Positions 50,705 to 61,100 of a stretch of 64,000 bases of DNA are shown one piece after another. The translations under genes and the position numbers were made by a program. Position 1 is the first letter of the stretch. Every line of letters begins with the position of its first letter. Where the stretch lies: positions 434,001-498,000 of the forward strand of contig NZ_JACIEZ010000001.1 of the NCBI RefSeq assembly GCF_014197145.1. Reading direction: 5' to 3'. Source of the DNA: Gellertiella hungarica (GTDB lineage Bacteria; Pseudomonadota; Alphaproteobacteria; Rhizobiales; Rhizobiaceae). Under the pieces are notes generated by a model. That model ran no database searches. It was not told where the DNA came from and saw only the letters and a list, made by a program, of their open reading frames with translations.

Positions 50705-52204
50705 TTATGCCATTTCGCGCTGGCGATTGCCGCCGCCGCCGTGGCTGCGCTGGCCCTGGCCGGGGCGCTTGCCCTGGGGCCGGGGGCCGCGGTGATGCGG
50801 CTTGCCGGCGGGACGGCCATGACCTGCCGGGCGTTCGCCGGCGCGATGTTCGCTGCGCTGGCCTTCGCCCGAGGCGCCGCGATGCGGCTTGCGGGCGCGG
50901 CCTTCGCCGGCATCGGCGGACCGTTCGGCCTGACCGCCGACGAAGCTCGCCGGGCGTTCGCGCCGTTCGCCGCCACGACCGGCTGCGTGAGGCTGACCGT
51001 TGCCGCCACGGCCGCGATGACCGCGACCGCCGCCCTTCTTCGGGCCATCCTTGATCGACGGGCCATGGCCTTCCGGCGGCGTGCCGCCGGCGACGGTGAT
51101 GGAAATGCCCATCAGCTTCTCGATGTCACGGAGCAGGCGATACTCGTCCGGCGCGCAGAAGGCGATGGCCAGACCGTCGCGACCGTTGCGGGCGGTACGG
51201 CCGATGCGGTGCACATAGGCATCCGGCACTTCCGGCAGGTCGTAGTTGAAGACATGGCTGACGGCCGGGATGTCGATGCCGCGGGCTGCCACGTCGGTCG
51301 CGACCAGCACCTTCACTTCACCGTCCTTGAAGGCCTTCAGTGCGCGCTCGCGCTGGCCCTGGCTCTTGTTGCCGTGGATGGATGCCGCCTTGTAGCCGAC
51401 GCTGTCGAGATGCTTCATCAGCTTCTCGGCACCGTGCTTTGTACGCAGGAAGACGATGGCGCGGCCATCGGGATTGGCGTTCAGCTGCTCCTTCAGGAGC
51501 GTGGTCTTGTCGTTCTTGCCGGCCACGAAATAGACCGACTGGTCGATCTTGTCGGCAGCCTTGCCGGCCGGCGAGACTTCCACGCGCTTCGGGTCGGTGA
51601 GGTAGGAATGGGCAAGATCGGCAATTGCCTTCGGCATGGTGGCCGAGAAGAGCAGGGTCTGGCGCTTGGCCGGAACCATCTTCGAAATCTTGCGCAGATC
51701 GTGGATGAAGCCGAGGTCGAGCATCTGGTCGGCTTCGTCGAGGACGAGATGCGTGACCTTGCCGAGCGAAATGGCGTTGCGGGCAATGAGATCAAGCAGG
51801 CGGCCCGGCGTGGAGACGAGGATGTCGACGCCACGGGTCAGCTGTTCCTGCTGCTTGTTGATGGATACGCCACCGACGACGATGCCGATCTTCAGCGGCG
51901 AGCGGCGCACGAAGACCTTGAGGTTGGCAGCGATCTGGTTCACCAGCTCGCGGGTCGGGGCAAGAATCAGCGTCCGGCAGGTGCGGTGGTCGACGCGGAT
52001 GTTTTCCGCCAGCAGCATTTCGATGATCGGCAGGCCGAAGGCGGCCGTCTTGCCGGTGCCCGTCTGGGCGAGGCCGATGAGGTCGTGGCGGGCGAGAACG
52101 AGCGGGATCGCCTGTTCCTGAATGGGAGTGGGCTTTACGAAGCCGTTATGGGTAAGCGTGTCTACGATCTGGCTGGAAAGGCCAAGCGAAGAAAAATCGG
52201 TCAA
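50705..52204 (-). CDS. DEAD-box RNA helicase (RhlE-type)
   Basis: 499 residues from a TTG at 52204 (AAAGG eight bases before). All DEAD-box motifs are present: Q motif PTPIQEQAI, AQTGTGKT, APTREL, VLDEADQML, SAT, IVFLRT, VATDVAARGID and HRIGRTAR. The last 110 residues are a Gly/Arg/His/Gln-rich low-complexity tail (GGGRGHRGRGGNGQ) that binds RNA non-specifically. It remodels RNA, typically in cold or ribosome assembly. The 322-bp region upstream suggests a long 5' leader, common for cold-responsive helicase mRNAs. Confidence 0.9.
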   Translation of the reverse strand: MTDFSSLGLSSQIVDTLTHNGFVKPTPIQEQAIPLVLARHDLIGLAQTGTGKTAAFGLPIIEMLLAENIRVDHRTCRTLILAPTRELVNQIAANLKVFVRRSPLKIGIVVGGVSINKQQEQLTRGVDILVSTPGRLLDLIARNAISLGKVTHLVLDEADQMLDLGFIHDLRKISKMVPAKRQTLLFSATMPKAIADLAHSYLTDPKRVEVSPAGKAADKIDQSVYFVAGKNDKTTLLKEQLNANPDGRAIVFLRTKHGAEKLMKHLDSVGYKAASIHGNKSQGQRERALKAFKDGEVKVLVATDVAARGIDIPAVSHVFNYDLPEVPDAYVHRIGRTARNGRDGLAIAFCAPDEYRLLRDIEKLMGISITVAGGTPPEGHGPSIKDGPKKGGGRGHRGRGGNGQPHAAGRGGERRERPASFVGGQAERSADAGEGRARKPHRGASGEGQRSEHRAGERPAGHGRPAGKPHHRGPRPQGKRPGQGQRSHGGGGNRQREMA

Positions 52205-52526
52205 GTCAATACCTTTCGGGGCGCCAAGACGAACCCCCGCCTGAGCGGGATTGCCCGGGCGGTGCGCATGGCGTCAAGAACCCCGCGTGATCTGGGAACT
52301 TGTAAGTTGGATTTCGGCTTTCGGTGCCTGTCGTTCGAGTCCGGCGGGTAAGCCCCATGGCTTCATTCGGCCGCCGGCCGGCACCTCTTACCCCGTTGCG
52401 ATGGTCAATCCGTTATCGCGCGGCACGCTCACGCGGCGGCCAAGGGGTTGTAAGCACGGGTTGCATGTGGCCTTTCGCGCTCCGAAAGTCAAGGACCAAA
52501 TCGCCGGCGAGGCGAAAGGAGGCGGT
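52205..52526. other. Intergenic region / helicase leader
   Basis: 322 bp between the helicase start and the histidine kinase stop, both on the minus strand. No gene is supported; short frames are shadows. It should contain the helicase promoter and a long untranslated leader. A GTTCGAGTCC at 52335 looks like a T-loop but has no pairing stems, so it is not a tRNA. Confidence 0.4.
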
Positions 52527-53885
52527 TCATGCCGGAAAATCCAGCCGAACCAGGAGGCCGCTGCCCGCTTCGTTGCGCAGAGTGAAGCCAATGCCGTAGA
52601 CATCGGCGATTTCCCGCACGATCGACAGACCGAGGCCGGAGCCCGGCTTGGCGCTGTCGAGGCGCCATCCGCGACGCGTGAGATTGCCGATTTCCGCTTC
52701 CGGTACCCCGGGGCCGTCATCCAGTACGGTGAGCCATGCCTTGCCGCTTTCGCTTCCCCAGCGGATCACGATGCGCGCCCTGGCCCATTTGACCGCATTC
52801 TCGATCAGGTTGCCGGCGAGTTCGCGAAAATCGCCGGGATCGACAGGAATGGACAGGTCCGAAGGGCCTTCCTCGACGAGATCTATGGCTTCGCCGCCAG
52901 GCGTTCGCCTCAGCGTCCGGGTGATTTCCGAAACGATCCCTGCAACATTGCTGTCACCGCGCCGGAGATCGGGCCGGGCGGCAATGCGGGAGAGGGCGAG
53001 CTCGCGCTCTACATGGGTGCGCATGGTGCCGGCCAGATGCTCCAGCTCGTCGGCAAGCGCCGTTTCGCCCTTTTCGCGCAGGTTGAGGGCGTCATTGGCA
53101 AGAACCGTCAAGGGCGTGCGCAGCCCATGGGCGAGATCCGCCGCCCGGCTGCGCGCCTTCTCGATCATCGCGCCCTGCGTTTCGAGAAGCTGGTTCACCG
53201 CGTTGACCGTGCTCCGGAATTCGGCAGGATAGGTGCCGGAAAGCCGCGTGTCGCGCCTTTCGCGAATCCGGTCTATTCCCTCGCTTAAGCTCGAAAGGGG
53301 ACGCAGGCCGAAGGCAAGCTGGGCCAGCGAGGCACCGACCAGGAAAAGGCCCAGCCCCCCGATCGCAGGCAGGATGTCCCGAATGAAGCCGGCACGCGCC
53401 TCGTCCAGCGTATCCTGGTCGATTGCGACCGCAATCCGCAGCGCCCGCTCGCCCTCGGGCGCGGCAACCCGCACCAGGCGTTCGAGAACGATGAGCGAAG
53501 TCCCCTCCGGACCGGGCAGCACATAGCGATGGATGGTGCCGTCCGTGTGCCTGTCCGCCGGCAGATCGAGTGCGGTGTCGAAGAGCGAGGTGGAGCGGAT
53601 GGTCTGTCCGGTGCTGTCATCGACGATCTGCCAGTAAAGACCGCCATAGGGAATGGTGAAGCGCTGATCCACGGGCCCCTTCGGCCGTTCCAGCTGCCCC
53701 GTGGGGCCGAAGCTCAAGGCGCCTGCCAGCGTGTTGACATGGCTGGTCAGCTCCGCATCGATCCGCTTGCGGATATTGCTGGAGAAGAGCGACACCAGCA
53801 GCGCTGCCGTCAGCGCCAGCGCAAGCCCGACGGTGAGGGCCGAGAGCACCAGGAAACGTCCGCGGATCGAGGAAAGCCAGGTCAT
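52527..53885 (-). CDS. Sensor histidine kinase (PhoQ/EnvZ-type) of a two-component system
   Basis: 452 residues. Two membrane helices (FLVLSALTVGLALALTAALLVSLF near residue 20; ILPAIGGLGLFLVGASLAQLAFG near 175) bracket a periplasmic sensor of about 130 residues. Then come a HAMP-like segment, the H-box DLAHGLRTPLTVLAND, N-box NLIENAVKWA, and G-boxes VLDDGPGVPE and GSGLGLSIVREI. The ATG at 53885 overlaps the response-regulator stop (ATGA). It probably responds to cations or envelope stress, judging from PepSY genes nearby; this is inference. Confidence 0.9.
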   Translation of the reverse strand: MTWLSSIRGRFLVLSALTVGLALALTAALLVSLFSSNIRKRIDAELTSHVNTLAGALSFGPTGQLERPKGPVDQRFTIPYGGLYWQIVDDSTGQTIRSTSLFDTALDLPADRHTDGTIHRYVLPGPEGTSLIVLERLVRVAAPEGERALRIAVAIDQDTLDEARAGFIRDILPAIGGLGLFLVGASLAQLAFGLRPLSSLSEGIDRIRERRDTRLSGTYPAEFRSTVNAVNQLLETQGAMIEKARSRAADLAHGLRTPLTVLANDALNLREKGETALADELEHLAGTMRTHVERELALSRIAARPDLRRGDSNVAGIVSEITRTLRRTPGGEAIDLVEEGPSDLSIPVDPGDFRELAGNLIENAVKWARARIVIRWGSESGKAWLTVLDDGPGVPEAEIGNLTRRGWRLDSAKPGSGLGLSIVREIADVYGIGFTLRNEAGSGLLVRLDFPA

Positions 53886-54544
53886 GGCGCGGCAATCCGG
53901 TAACCGAAGCCGCGCCGGGTCTCGATCAGGTCCTTGCCGAGCTTGCGCCTCAGGCGGCCGATCAGGACCTCGACGGAATTGCTTTCCCGTTCGAAATCCT
54001 GCGCGTAGAGCTGCTCCGTGAGCTCCAGTTGCGTCACATGCCTGTCGCGGTTCTGCAGGAGGTGATGAAGGCATCGATATTCGAGCGGTGTGAGATCCAC
54101 CGGCATCCCGGCAAGCGTCACGGCCTTGGTGCGCGGGTCGAGTTTCAGCTCCCCCGCCGCAAGAACGGGGCTGGCCTGGCCGGCGGATCGCCTTAGGATA
54201 GCCCGCAGGCGGGCCAGCACCTCCGCCACCTGGAAGGGTTTGGCAAGGTAATCGTCCGCACCGGCATCGATCCCCTCGACCCGTTCTTCCCAGTTTCCGC
54301 GGGCGGTCAGGATGAGGACCGGAAAGTCGCGGCCCGCCTTGCGCCACCGCTTCAGCACGGTCATCCCATCCATGGAAGGCAGGCCGAGATCGAGAATGGC
54401 GGCGGCGAAGTCCTCGCTGTCGCCGGCATACCACCCGGATTCGCCGTCTCTCTCATGGGCGACGATATAGCCGGCGCGCTCCAGGTGCGCGATGAGGTCG
54501 CGCGCAATCAGGGGATCGTCTTCGACGAGCAGGATGCGCATCAT
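53882..54544 (-). CDS. OmpR/PhoP-family response regulator
   Basis: 220 residues. Receiver domain with VEDDPLIARDL, phospho-acceptor Asp in AAILDLGLPSMDG, LTARG and the Lys of DDYLAKPFQ; C-terminal winged helix with LTPLEYRCLHHLLQN and NSVEVLIGRLRRKLG. It is phosphorylated by the kinase encoded downstream and should control local envelope genes such as the PepSY and cytochrome b561 genes. Start ATG 54544 overlaps the PepSY gene stop. Confidence 0.92.
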   Translation of the reverse strand: MMRILLVEDDPLIARDLIAHLERAGYIVAHERDGESGWYAGDSEDFAAAILDLGLPSMDGMTVLKRWRKAGRDFPVLILTARGNWEERVEGIDAGADDYLAKPFQVAEVLARLRAILRRSAGQASPVLAAGELKLDPRTKAVTLAGMPVDLTPLEYRCLHHLLQNRDRHVTQLELTEQLYAQDFERESNSVEVLIGRLRRKLGKDLIETRRGFGYRIAAP

Positions 54545-54870
54545 TCGTTCTCTGTCTCGAGGATGCGGCCGGTGGCGGCATCCATCTCGATTTCCACCAG
54601 CCGGCCGTCGGGCTGCAGGACCTTGAACTCGTAGGCGAAGGTGCCGTGCTTGCGGTGGGGCGAAATGCGGACGATGTCGCCGGGGAAACGGGCCTTGATG
54701 ATCTTCTTGAGTTCCGGAAGCGGCTTCAGCACGCCCTTTTCCACGGCTTCGTGAACGGCATCGAGCGTTTCCGCATCGTCGCCATCGCCGTCGTCGTCCG
54801 CGCGCACGGTGGCGGTCGCGAAGGCGACGAGCAGGAGCGGGATCATCAGGGAGGAGACGTAGCGGCGCAT
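54541..54870 (-). CDS. PepSY-domain periplasmic protein
   Basis: 109 residues with a signal peptide (MRRYVSSLMIPLLLVAFATATVRA), an acidic DDDGDGDD stretch and one PepSY domain (VLKPLPELKKIIKARFPGDIVRI ... FAYEFKVLQPDGRLVEIEMDAATGRIL). PepSY modules often inhibit or sense in the envelope. First gene of the PepSY-regulator-kinase operon, suggesting it is an accessory sensor or target of that system. Confidence 0.85.
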   Translation of the reverse strand: MRRYVSSLMIPLLLVAFATATVRADDDGDGDDAETLDAVHEAVEKGVLKPLPELKKIIKARFPGDIVRISPHRKHGTFAYEFKVLQPDGRLVEIEMDAATGRILETENE

Positions 54871-55003
54871 TCCGGAACGCTATCATGCCGGAGCTGAAAT
54901 TTCCCTGACATTTTCCGTCAGCCATCGCTCAGCGCACTGCGGCTAGGGTGCATTCAACGGTCGGGCACAGGGCCCGGTCCGGTCCCAGCAAGGAGCATGT
55001 CCC

Positions 55004-55282
55004 ATGAAGAAAATCGTACTCGCCGCAGCTCTCCTCTCCGCTTTCGCCGCCACCGCCGCGCGGGCTGAGGACGAAGGCAAGGCCTGCGATGTTCCGAAGG
55101 AAAAGTGGATGACCGAGGACGCCATGAAGGAAAAGGCCAAGGCCCTTGGCCTCGATGTCCGCCAGGTCAAGGTCGAGAACGGCTGCTACGAGGTCTATGC
55201 CATCGATGCCAAGGGCAACAAGGTGGAGCAGATCTTCAATCCGGAAACCGGCGAGCAGGTCGGCTCCGAAGGGGAAGAATGA
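55004..55282 (+). CDS. PepSY-domain secreted protein
   Basis: 92 residues with a signal peptide (MKKIVLAAALLSAFAATAARA) and a single PepSY-type unit (MKEKAKALGLDVRQVKVENGCYEVYAIDAKGNKVEQIFNPETGEQV); two cysteines (ACDV, NGCYE) may form a disulfide. Preceded by AAGGAGCATGTCCC. Divergent from the two-component operon and overlapping the cytochrome b561 gene, a recurrent pairing in proteobacteria. Confidence 0.85.
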   Translation: MKKIVLAAALLSAFAATAARAEDEGKACDVPKEKWMTEDAMKEKAKALGLDVRQVKVENGCYEVYAIDAKGNKVEQIFNPETGEQVGSEGEE

Positions 55283-55842
55283 TGACCCATGTCACCGTCG
55301 ATGGCCGGGATGCTCCCGGCCAGCGCGGCCGGGTCAAGGTGTGGGATCCGCTCGTGCGGATCTTCCACTGGTCCCTGGTCGGGCTCTTCGCCTTTTCCTT
55401 CCTCACCGGTGACGAGTGGAAAAAGGCGCATATCCTTTCCGGCTATACGATTGCCGGGCTCATCGCCTTCCGCATCCTGTGGGGCCTTGTGGGGACGCAT
55501 CACGCGCGCTTTTCGAGTTTCATCTACGCGCCGTCCACCATCCTCGCCTTCCTGCGGGACAGCCTGACCTTCAGGGCGAAGCGCTACCTCGGGCACAATC
55601 CGGCCGGCGGCGCCATGGTGATCCTGCTTCTCCTGATGATCGCCGGCATCGCCACCACCGGCTACATGATGACGACGGATGCCTACTGGGGGATCGAGTG
55701 GGTGGAGGAAACCCACGAGACGCTGGTCTATGCCACCATCGGCCTGATCGTGCTGCATGTGGCGGGCGTCGTTCTCGCCAGCGTCGAACATCGGGAAAAT
55801 CTGGTCCGTGCCATGGTCACGGGCTGGAAGCGCGCCGAATAG
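55279..55842 (+). CDS. Cytochrome b561 family di-haem membrane protein
   Basis: 187 residues with four membrane helices. Haem-ligating histidines appear in IFHWSLVGLFAFSF, AHILSGYTIAG, EETHETLVYATIGLIVLHVAG. These proteins pass electrons across the inner membrane, for example to quinone or periplasmic acceptors. Start at the first of two ATGs (55279), overlapping the PepSY stop. A shared redox/envelope function with the PepSY protein is likely; the electron partner is not known. Confidence 0.88.
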   Translation: MMTHVTVDGRDAPGQRGRVKVWDPLVRIFHWSLVGLFAFSFLTGDEWKKAHILSGYTIAGLIAFRILWGLVGTHHARFSSFIYAPSTILAFLRDSLTFRAKRYLGHNPAGGAMVILLLLMIAGIATTGYMMTTDAYWGIEWVEETHETLVYATIGLIVLHVAGVVLASVEHRENLVRAMVTGWKRAE

Positions 55843-55894
55843 CCAATGCCGGTTGCGGGCGTTCCGCGCGCCATCACGGCCAGTCCTCTACCCC

Positions 55895-56200
55895 TCATCC
55901 GGGGCTGACCGTGAGGGAGACCCGGACCGGGTCTCCCGCCACCAGTCCTTCACTGCGCCTCACATCCGCCTTCACCGGCAACAGGTAGGATCCGCTCTTC
56001 GCATCCGGAAACAGGCTCGTGCGAAACCGTTTCCGGCCGATGACGGCCATGACGGGCAGCTGCCCGAAACCTGCCCGCGGACCCGAAAGCACCCGGATTG
56101 CCACACCGATTTCCTCCGGCAGAGTGACGAAATGCCATCCGCCCTTGCCCGGATAGAGCCAGAGGAGGGCTTCGAAATCGAAGGAAAGGTCGGGCTCCAT
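55895..56200 (-). CDS. DUF1905 domain protein
   Basis: 101 residues starting at ATG 56200. LSFDFEALLWLYPGKGGWHFVTLPEEI, FGQLPVMAVIGRKRFRTSLFP, SYLLPVKADVRRSEGLVAGDPVRVSL matches the small beta-barrel DUF1905 family. Function unknown; family members are often fused to YdeI-like domains. Monocistronic between the b561 and methyltransferase genes. Confidence 0.85.
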   Translation of the reverse strand: MEPDLSFDFEALLWLYPGKGGWHFVTLPEEIGVAIRVLSGPRAGFGQLPVMAVIGRKRFRTSLFPDAKSGSYLLPVKADVRRSEGLVAGDPVRVSLTVSPG

Positions 56201-56358
56201 CGTCGCTCCTGGGCTCCCCCGCCACAGCACTGCAAGCCCGTGCGCATGGCTCACGCTGCTGGCACGGCGCTGCTCTTTTGAATTCGATGGAGGGAGACTG
56301 ATCCGAAACGGAAAACTCAGTCCCGCCTCCCGGCAGGCCTTTCGGTCGGGGGCTGCTG

Positions 56359-57945
56359 CTAGAAGTCGGTCGCGACCCCGCCTTCTTCCTTGCGTTTCGC
56401 CACGAAGGCTGCAAGCTCCTCCGCCACGGCCGGATCGATCGGCGGGGCTTCGTATCGGTCCAGGACCTCCTTGAAGATGCGGTTGGCATGATCGTAGGTG
56501 GTGGGCCGTCCGGCTTCCGTCCATGTCTCGAAGTTCCGCCAGTCCGAAAGTATCGGCGAGTAGAAGGCGGTCTCGTAGCGCTCCAGCGTGTGCGGCGTTC
56601 CGAAGTAATGGCCGCCGGGGCCAACATCCCGGATGGCATCCAGGCCGAGCGCGGCCTCGCTGACATCGAGCGGCTTCAGGAACTCCGCCACCATCTGCAG
56701 CAGATCGACGTCGAGGACGAACTTCTCGAAGGATGCGGTCAGTCCGCCCTCGCTCCATCCGGCGGCATGCATGACGAAATTGCCGCCGCCTTGGGTGACT
56801 GCCCACAGCGACATCGCGGATTCGTATGCGGCCTGCGCGTCAAGCGTGTTGGCGGCGTTGACGTTCGAGGTGCGATAGGGAACGCCATAGCGCCGTGCCA
56901 GCTGGCCGCCGGCAATCACCGCCTTCATGTATTCCGGCGTGCCGAAGGCCGGAGCGCCGGTCTTCATGTCCACGTTCGAGGTGAAGCCGCCATAGATGAC
57001 AGGTGCACCCTTGCGCACCATCTGCGCGAAGGACAGGCCGCAAAGGGCTTCGGCATTCTGCTGGACGAGCGCACCCGCGACCGTCACCGGAGCCATGGCA
57101 CCGGCGAGCGTGAAGGGTGTGAGAACAACCACCTGATTGCGCGATGCCATCTCGATGATGCCCTGGAGCATCGGGATGTCGAGCCGCAGCGGCGAGTTGG
57201 AATTGATGATGGTGAAGAGCGAGGGTTCGCTGTCCATCTGCTCGGCCGTGATGCCGCGCGCGATGCGGGCAATCTCGAGCGCATCGATGTTCCGCTGCTT
57301 CCCGAGCGAATAGGCATGGAATGGCTTGTCCGTCAGCGTCACGATGTCGGACAGGCATTCGAGGTGGCGCACCGAGGCGTGGATGTCGATGGGTTCGACC
57401 GGATAGCCGCCGTTCACATGCACCACGTCATAGCTCTGCATGAGCTTCAGCAGCTTGCGGAAATCGGTCTGGTTGCCAGCCCGGCGCCCGCCTTCCCGAT
57501 CGGCGACGAAGGGCGCGCTGGCGATCTGCGCGAAGACGAGATTGTTGCCGCCCATCCGCACGTTGCGCAGCGGATTGCGGGCATGGAGGGTGAATTCTCC
57601 CGGGGCATGGGCCATGTATTCCATGATCAGGCCACGGTCGAAGCGTACGCGTTCGGAACCGGGCGTCACCATCGCTCCGGCGGCCTTCATGATGTCACGC
57701 GCTTCGGGAAGCATCACGTCGACGCCGATTTCTTCCAGCACCTGCAGCGAGGCGTTGTGGATATCCTCCAGCGCTTCGGGCGTCAGGATTTCTGTCCGTG
57801 CAAGCGTGTTCCGGATGTTCAGATAGGTGGCTGCGGGTGCCTTGCGGGTCCTGTCGGCGCCCCGTCCGCCGCCGCGGCGCGCGCGGCCGGAAGCGGCAGG
57901 AGCCTCAGTTGCGGTGGTCGAAACTGTCGCCAAAATGTCGCTCAT
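56359..57945 (-). CDS. MttB-family (non-pyrrolysine) trimethylamine/betaine methyltransferase-like protein
   Basis: 528 residues with a Gly/Arg-rich N-terminal extension (GRARRGGGRGADR) before the TIM-barrel family core: LEDIHNASLQVLEEIGVDV, FTLHARNPLRNV, VHVNGGYPVEPIDIHAS, MASRNQVVVLTPFTLAGAMAPVT, MHAAGWSEGGL and GGHYFGTPHTLERY. No in-frame amber codon interrupts it, so it belongs to the non-pyrrolysine group, members of which demethylate glycine betaine or similar quaternary amines onto a corrinoid protein. No corrinoid-protein gene is nearby in the window. Divergent from the hybrid kinase gene. Confidence 0.87.
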   Translation of the reverse strand: MSDILATVSTTATEAPAASGRARRGGGRGADRTRKAPAATYLNIRNTLARTEILTPEALEDIHNASLQVLEEIGVDVMLPEARDIMKAAGAMVTPGSERVRFDRGLIMEYMAHAPGEFTLHARNPLRNVRMGGNNLVFAQIASAPFVADREGGRRAGNQTDFRKLLKLMQSYDVVHVNGGYPVEPIDIHASVRHLECLSDIVTLTDKPFHAYSLGKQRNIDALEIARIARGITAEQMDSEPSLFTIINSNSPLRLDIPMLQGIIEMASRNQVVVLTPFTLAGAMAPVTVAGALVQQNAEALCGLSFAQMVRKGAPVIYGGFTSNVDMKTGAPAFGTPEYMKAVIAGGQLARRYGVPYRTSNVNAANTLDAQAAYESAMSLWAVTQGGGNFVMHAAGWSEGGLTASFEKFVLDVDLLQMVAEFLKPLDVSEAALGLDAIRDVGPGGHYFGTPHTLERYETAFYSPILSDWRNFETWTEAGRPTTYDHANRIFKEVLDRYEAPPIDPAVAEELAAFVAKRKEEGGVATDF

Positions 57946-58173
57946 GGATAACTCGCTGTAATTTCCTCGACACGATTAGTGACAGAATTCAAAACGGCTC
58001 GTCCTTGCCATTTGCGACAGGTTCCTGACTTCTTTGGAATAGTGAATGTTCCCTTCGCGACCTTCCTGCCCGCTTCGCTTGAAAGAGATGCTTTCAAGGT
58101 TAACGGAATGTTCAAGGGCGCGTGCTATTGCCGGTAGACGAGGGGGAGGTTCGCACCTCAGGAGCATGCGAAA

Positions 58174-61100
58174 TTGACACAGGCACCGGCCGATCTGCTG
58201 GGGTTGGCCTGCGACCGGATCCGGAATCTGGACAGGCCGGCCTTCATAAAGGACCACATGCTGCGCTATGTGGCGGCAAACGACGCCTATCTTTCGCTCC
58301 ATGGAATTCACCCCGGACGCTCCGGCATCTTTCCCACCTACCGTGACCGTATCCGCGAAGGGCGTGAGCGCCAGACGCTGGCGACGGGAGCGGAGGCGCA
58401 GGTCACGGTGACGGCACGGGACGGAGCGCCGCTCGGCACGGCCGAAATCGAGCGCTTCGTGACCGATGACGGGTCTTCCTATCTCTTCGGCCAGATGTCT
58501 GCCGGCGCCATCGACGATCCGGCGGCCGATCTCGATCACATTCGACAGACCCTCGAGCTTGTGGCGCAGCCCATCCGTATCCTGTCTCCGGATGGACGGC
58601 TGCTGGTGGAGAATGCCGCCGCGCGTGCCGGGCTTGCCGCTGATGCGGTCGTCCGGCCCGCCGATGCCACCGTGAAGCGCTCCGTGGAAAACGCGCTGGA
58701 GATGCTCGACGTCGGGGTGGCCGTGTTCGACGGGGAGGGGCGCCTCATCTACCGGAATGCCCGGATGGAAAGCCTCTACGGGCCGGTCATCGGGCAGATG
58801 CCCATCGGACTGTCGATCGACGATTATTTCGGGGGCATCTACGATTATGGCATGTCGCTCGATCCCTCCACGCCCGAGAAACTGGGATCGCGCGACGACT
58901 GGTTGCGCAACCGCCATGCGCTCTTCGAAAACAATTACTCGGAAACGACCGAGCTCGCCTGCGACGGGCGCTGGCTGCGATGCCTGAACCGCCGTCTCGA
59001 AAACGGCATGCGCATCCTTGTCCGGCTGGATGTTTCGGATCTCAAGCAACAGGAAATTCTTCTCCGCGAACATGTGGAGCGCAACGAGCTCTATCATTCG
59101 ATCATCGAGGAGCTGCCCGTCGCCGTCTTCGCGCGCAACAGCGATCATCGCATGGTCTTCGCCAACGCGGCCTTCTGCACCCTATTCGGGCACAGCAGGG
59201 AGGAACTGATCGGCCGAACCGAGCTGGAGAGCTACGGCCCCGAGGGCCGCTCCATCCATGAGAACAACGACCGCGTCCTGCGCGAGGACATCACCTCCGC
59301 ACTCGAGGAAACGCTGTCCCATTCCTCCGGCCGCATCTTCAGTGCCATGTCGCGCACCAGCCGGGTGGATACCGAGAACGGGGACTCCTACGTCGTCGGC
59401 TCCGTTGTCGACATCACCGACATCAAGATCCGCGAAGTGGCCCTGCGCGAGGCGCAGGAGCGGGCGGAGAGCCTGAGCCGTGACCTCAGCGGCATCTTGA
59501 GCGGTCTTCCGGCCGGCGTGCTCGTATTCGATGAGCATCTGCGCGTGGAATATGCCAACGGGGCCTTCTATGCCGTCTGCGGATTGCCCGCCGACGGGGA
59601 AATCCGGGGCTGCTCGGTGCACCATGCCATCGAGCAGATCTATTTCCATGCCATGCCCGATGCGGCGGGTGCCGAACTCCTGCCGGAAAAGCTGTCGCTG
59701 GTCTTTGAACGGGGAAGCGAGGCCTCCACCGAATTCTCCACCCGCGAAGGCCGCGCCGTCATGGCGGTTTCGCGAAACCTCACGGGCGGCAAGACGCTGG
59801 TGACCTTTGCCGATATCTCCGAGCTGCGCCAGCAGGAGCGGGAAATCACCCAGCAGCAGCGCCGCCTGGAAACCATCGGCCAGATCATGCGCGATACGGC
59901 GCGGGTGATGTCGCAAGGGTTGTTCGTCGTCGAGGACGGCATCATCACGCTGTCCAATGCGGCGGCGGCGGAGATGATGTGCCTGCCCCTCGAGCTGGTC
60001 GAACCGGGAAGGCACTGGCAGGACAGCTTCCGCCACTGCATGGGCAGAGGCGACTTCGGTACGGAAGAGGAGGCGCTTCGCATCGCGGCCGAGTGGCGGG
60101 AAGCCATGCAGAAGACGGGCGCGATAACGGCTTCCTTCATGGCGGATGGCCGGCGGTGGGTGCAGTTCGTGGCGACGCTCAGCGCCCGCGGGCAGGTGAT
60201 GGTCGTCTTCAACGACCTCTCGGAAATGAAGAACCGGCAGCAGGAGCTCGAGCGCCTGCTGGCCAGAAGCGAGGCGGCAGACAAGGCCAAGAGCGAGTTC
60301 CTGGCCAACATGAGCCATGAAATCCGCACCCCCATCAACGGCGTGCTCGGCATGGCGGAGTTGCTGGCCAAGACGGATCTGGACGCGCGCCAGCGCACCT
60401 TTACCGAAATCATCAGCAAGTCCGCCAACACCCTTTTGACGATCTTCAACGACATCATCGACTTCTCCAAGATCGATTCCGGCGAGATGGAGCTCAAGCC
60501 GCAGCCCTTCGATCCGCTGGAGGCGCTGGAGGATGTCGCGGCCCTGCACAGCGCATCGGCGGCGGAGAAGAATCTCGGCATTCTCATCCGCGCCCCGGCA
60601 GACGTGCCGCGCCGGGTCATGGGGGATGCGGGGCGCTTCCGCCAGATCGTCGCGAATTTCCTCAGCAATGCCATTCGCCATACGGAACAGGGCCATGTGC
60701 TGATCGCCATGCAGTCCGAAGCCATGCCAGACCGGCGGGTCATGCTGACCGTCCGGGTGGAGGATACAGGGGTGGGCATCGAGCCTGTGCGCCTCAAGAC
60801 GATCTTCGGCAAGTTTGCCCAGGGCGGCGCATCCGAACAGCGGCATGGCGAGGGGACGGGCCTGGGTTTGGCGATCACGGCCGGGCTGGTGGAACTCTTC
60901 GGCGGCACCATCGAGGCGGAAAGCGAACCGGGTGCCGGATCGGCCTTCACCGTGCGCCTGCCGTTGCCGGCGATCGATATCGCGGATACCAAGCGGCCGG
61001 TTCCGGTGAATGTCCGTGGCGCTCGTGTTCTCGTCGTGGATGACAATGCGCTCAGCCGGGACATCCTGCTCGACCAGCTTGCCGGCTGGGGCTTCGATTG

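Noticed and set aside
52300-52360. Possible tRNA suggested by GTTCGAGTCC
   Set aside because: Neither the T-stem nor an acceptor stem can be paired around this T-loop-like string.
56359-57945. Pyrrolysine-containing MttB
   Set aside because: The frame is continuous without an in-frame amber codon at the expected position, so it belongs to the non-pyrrolysine subgroup.
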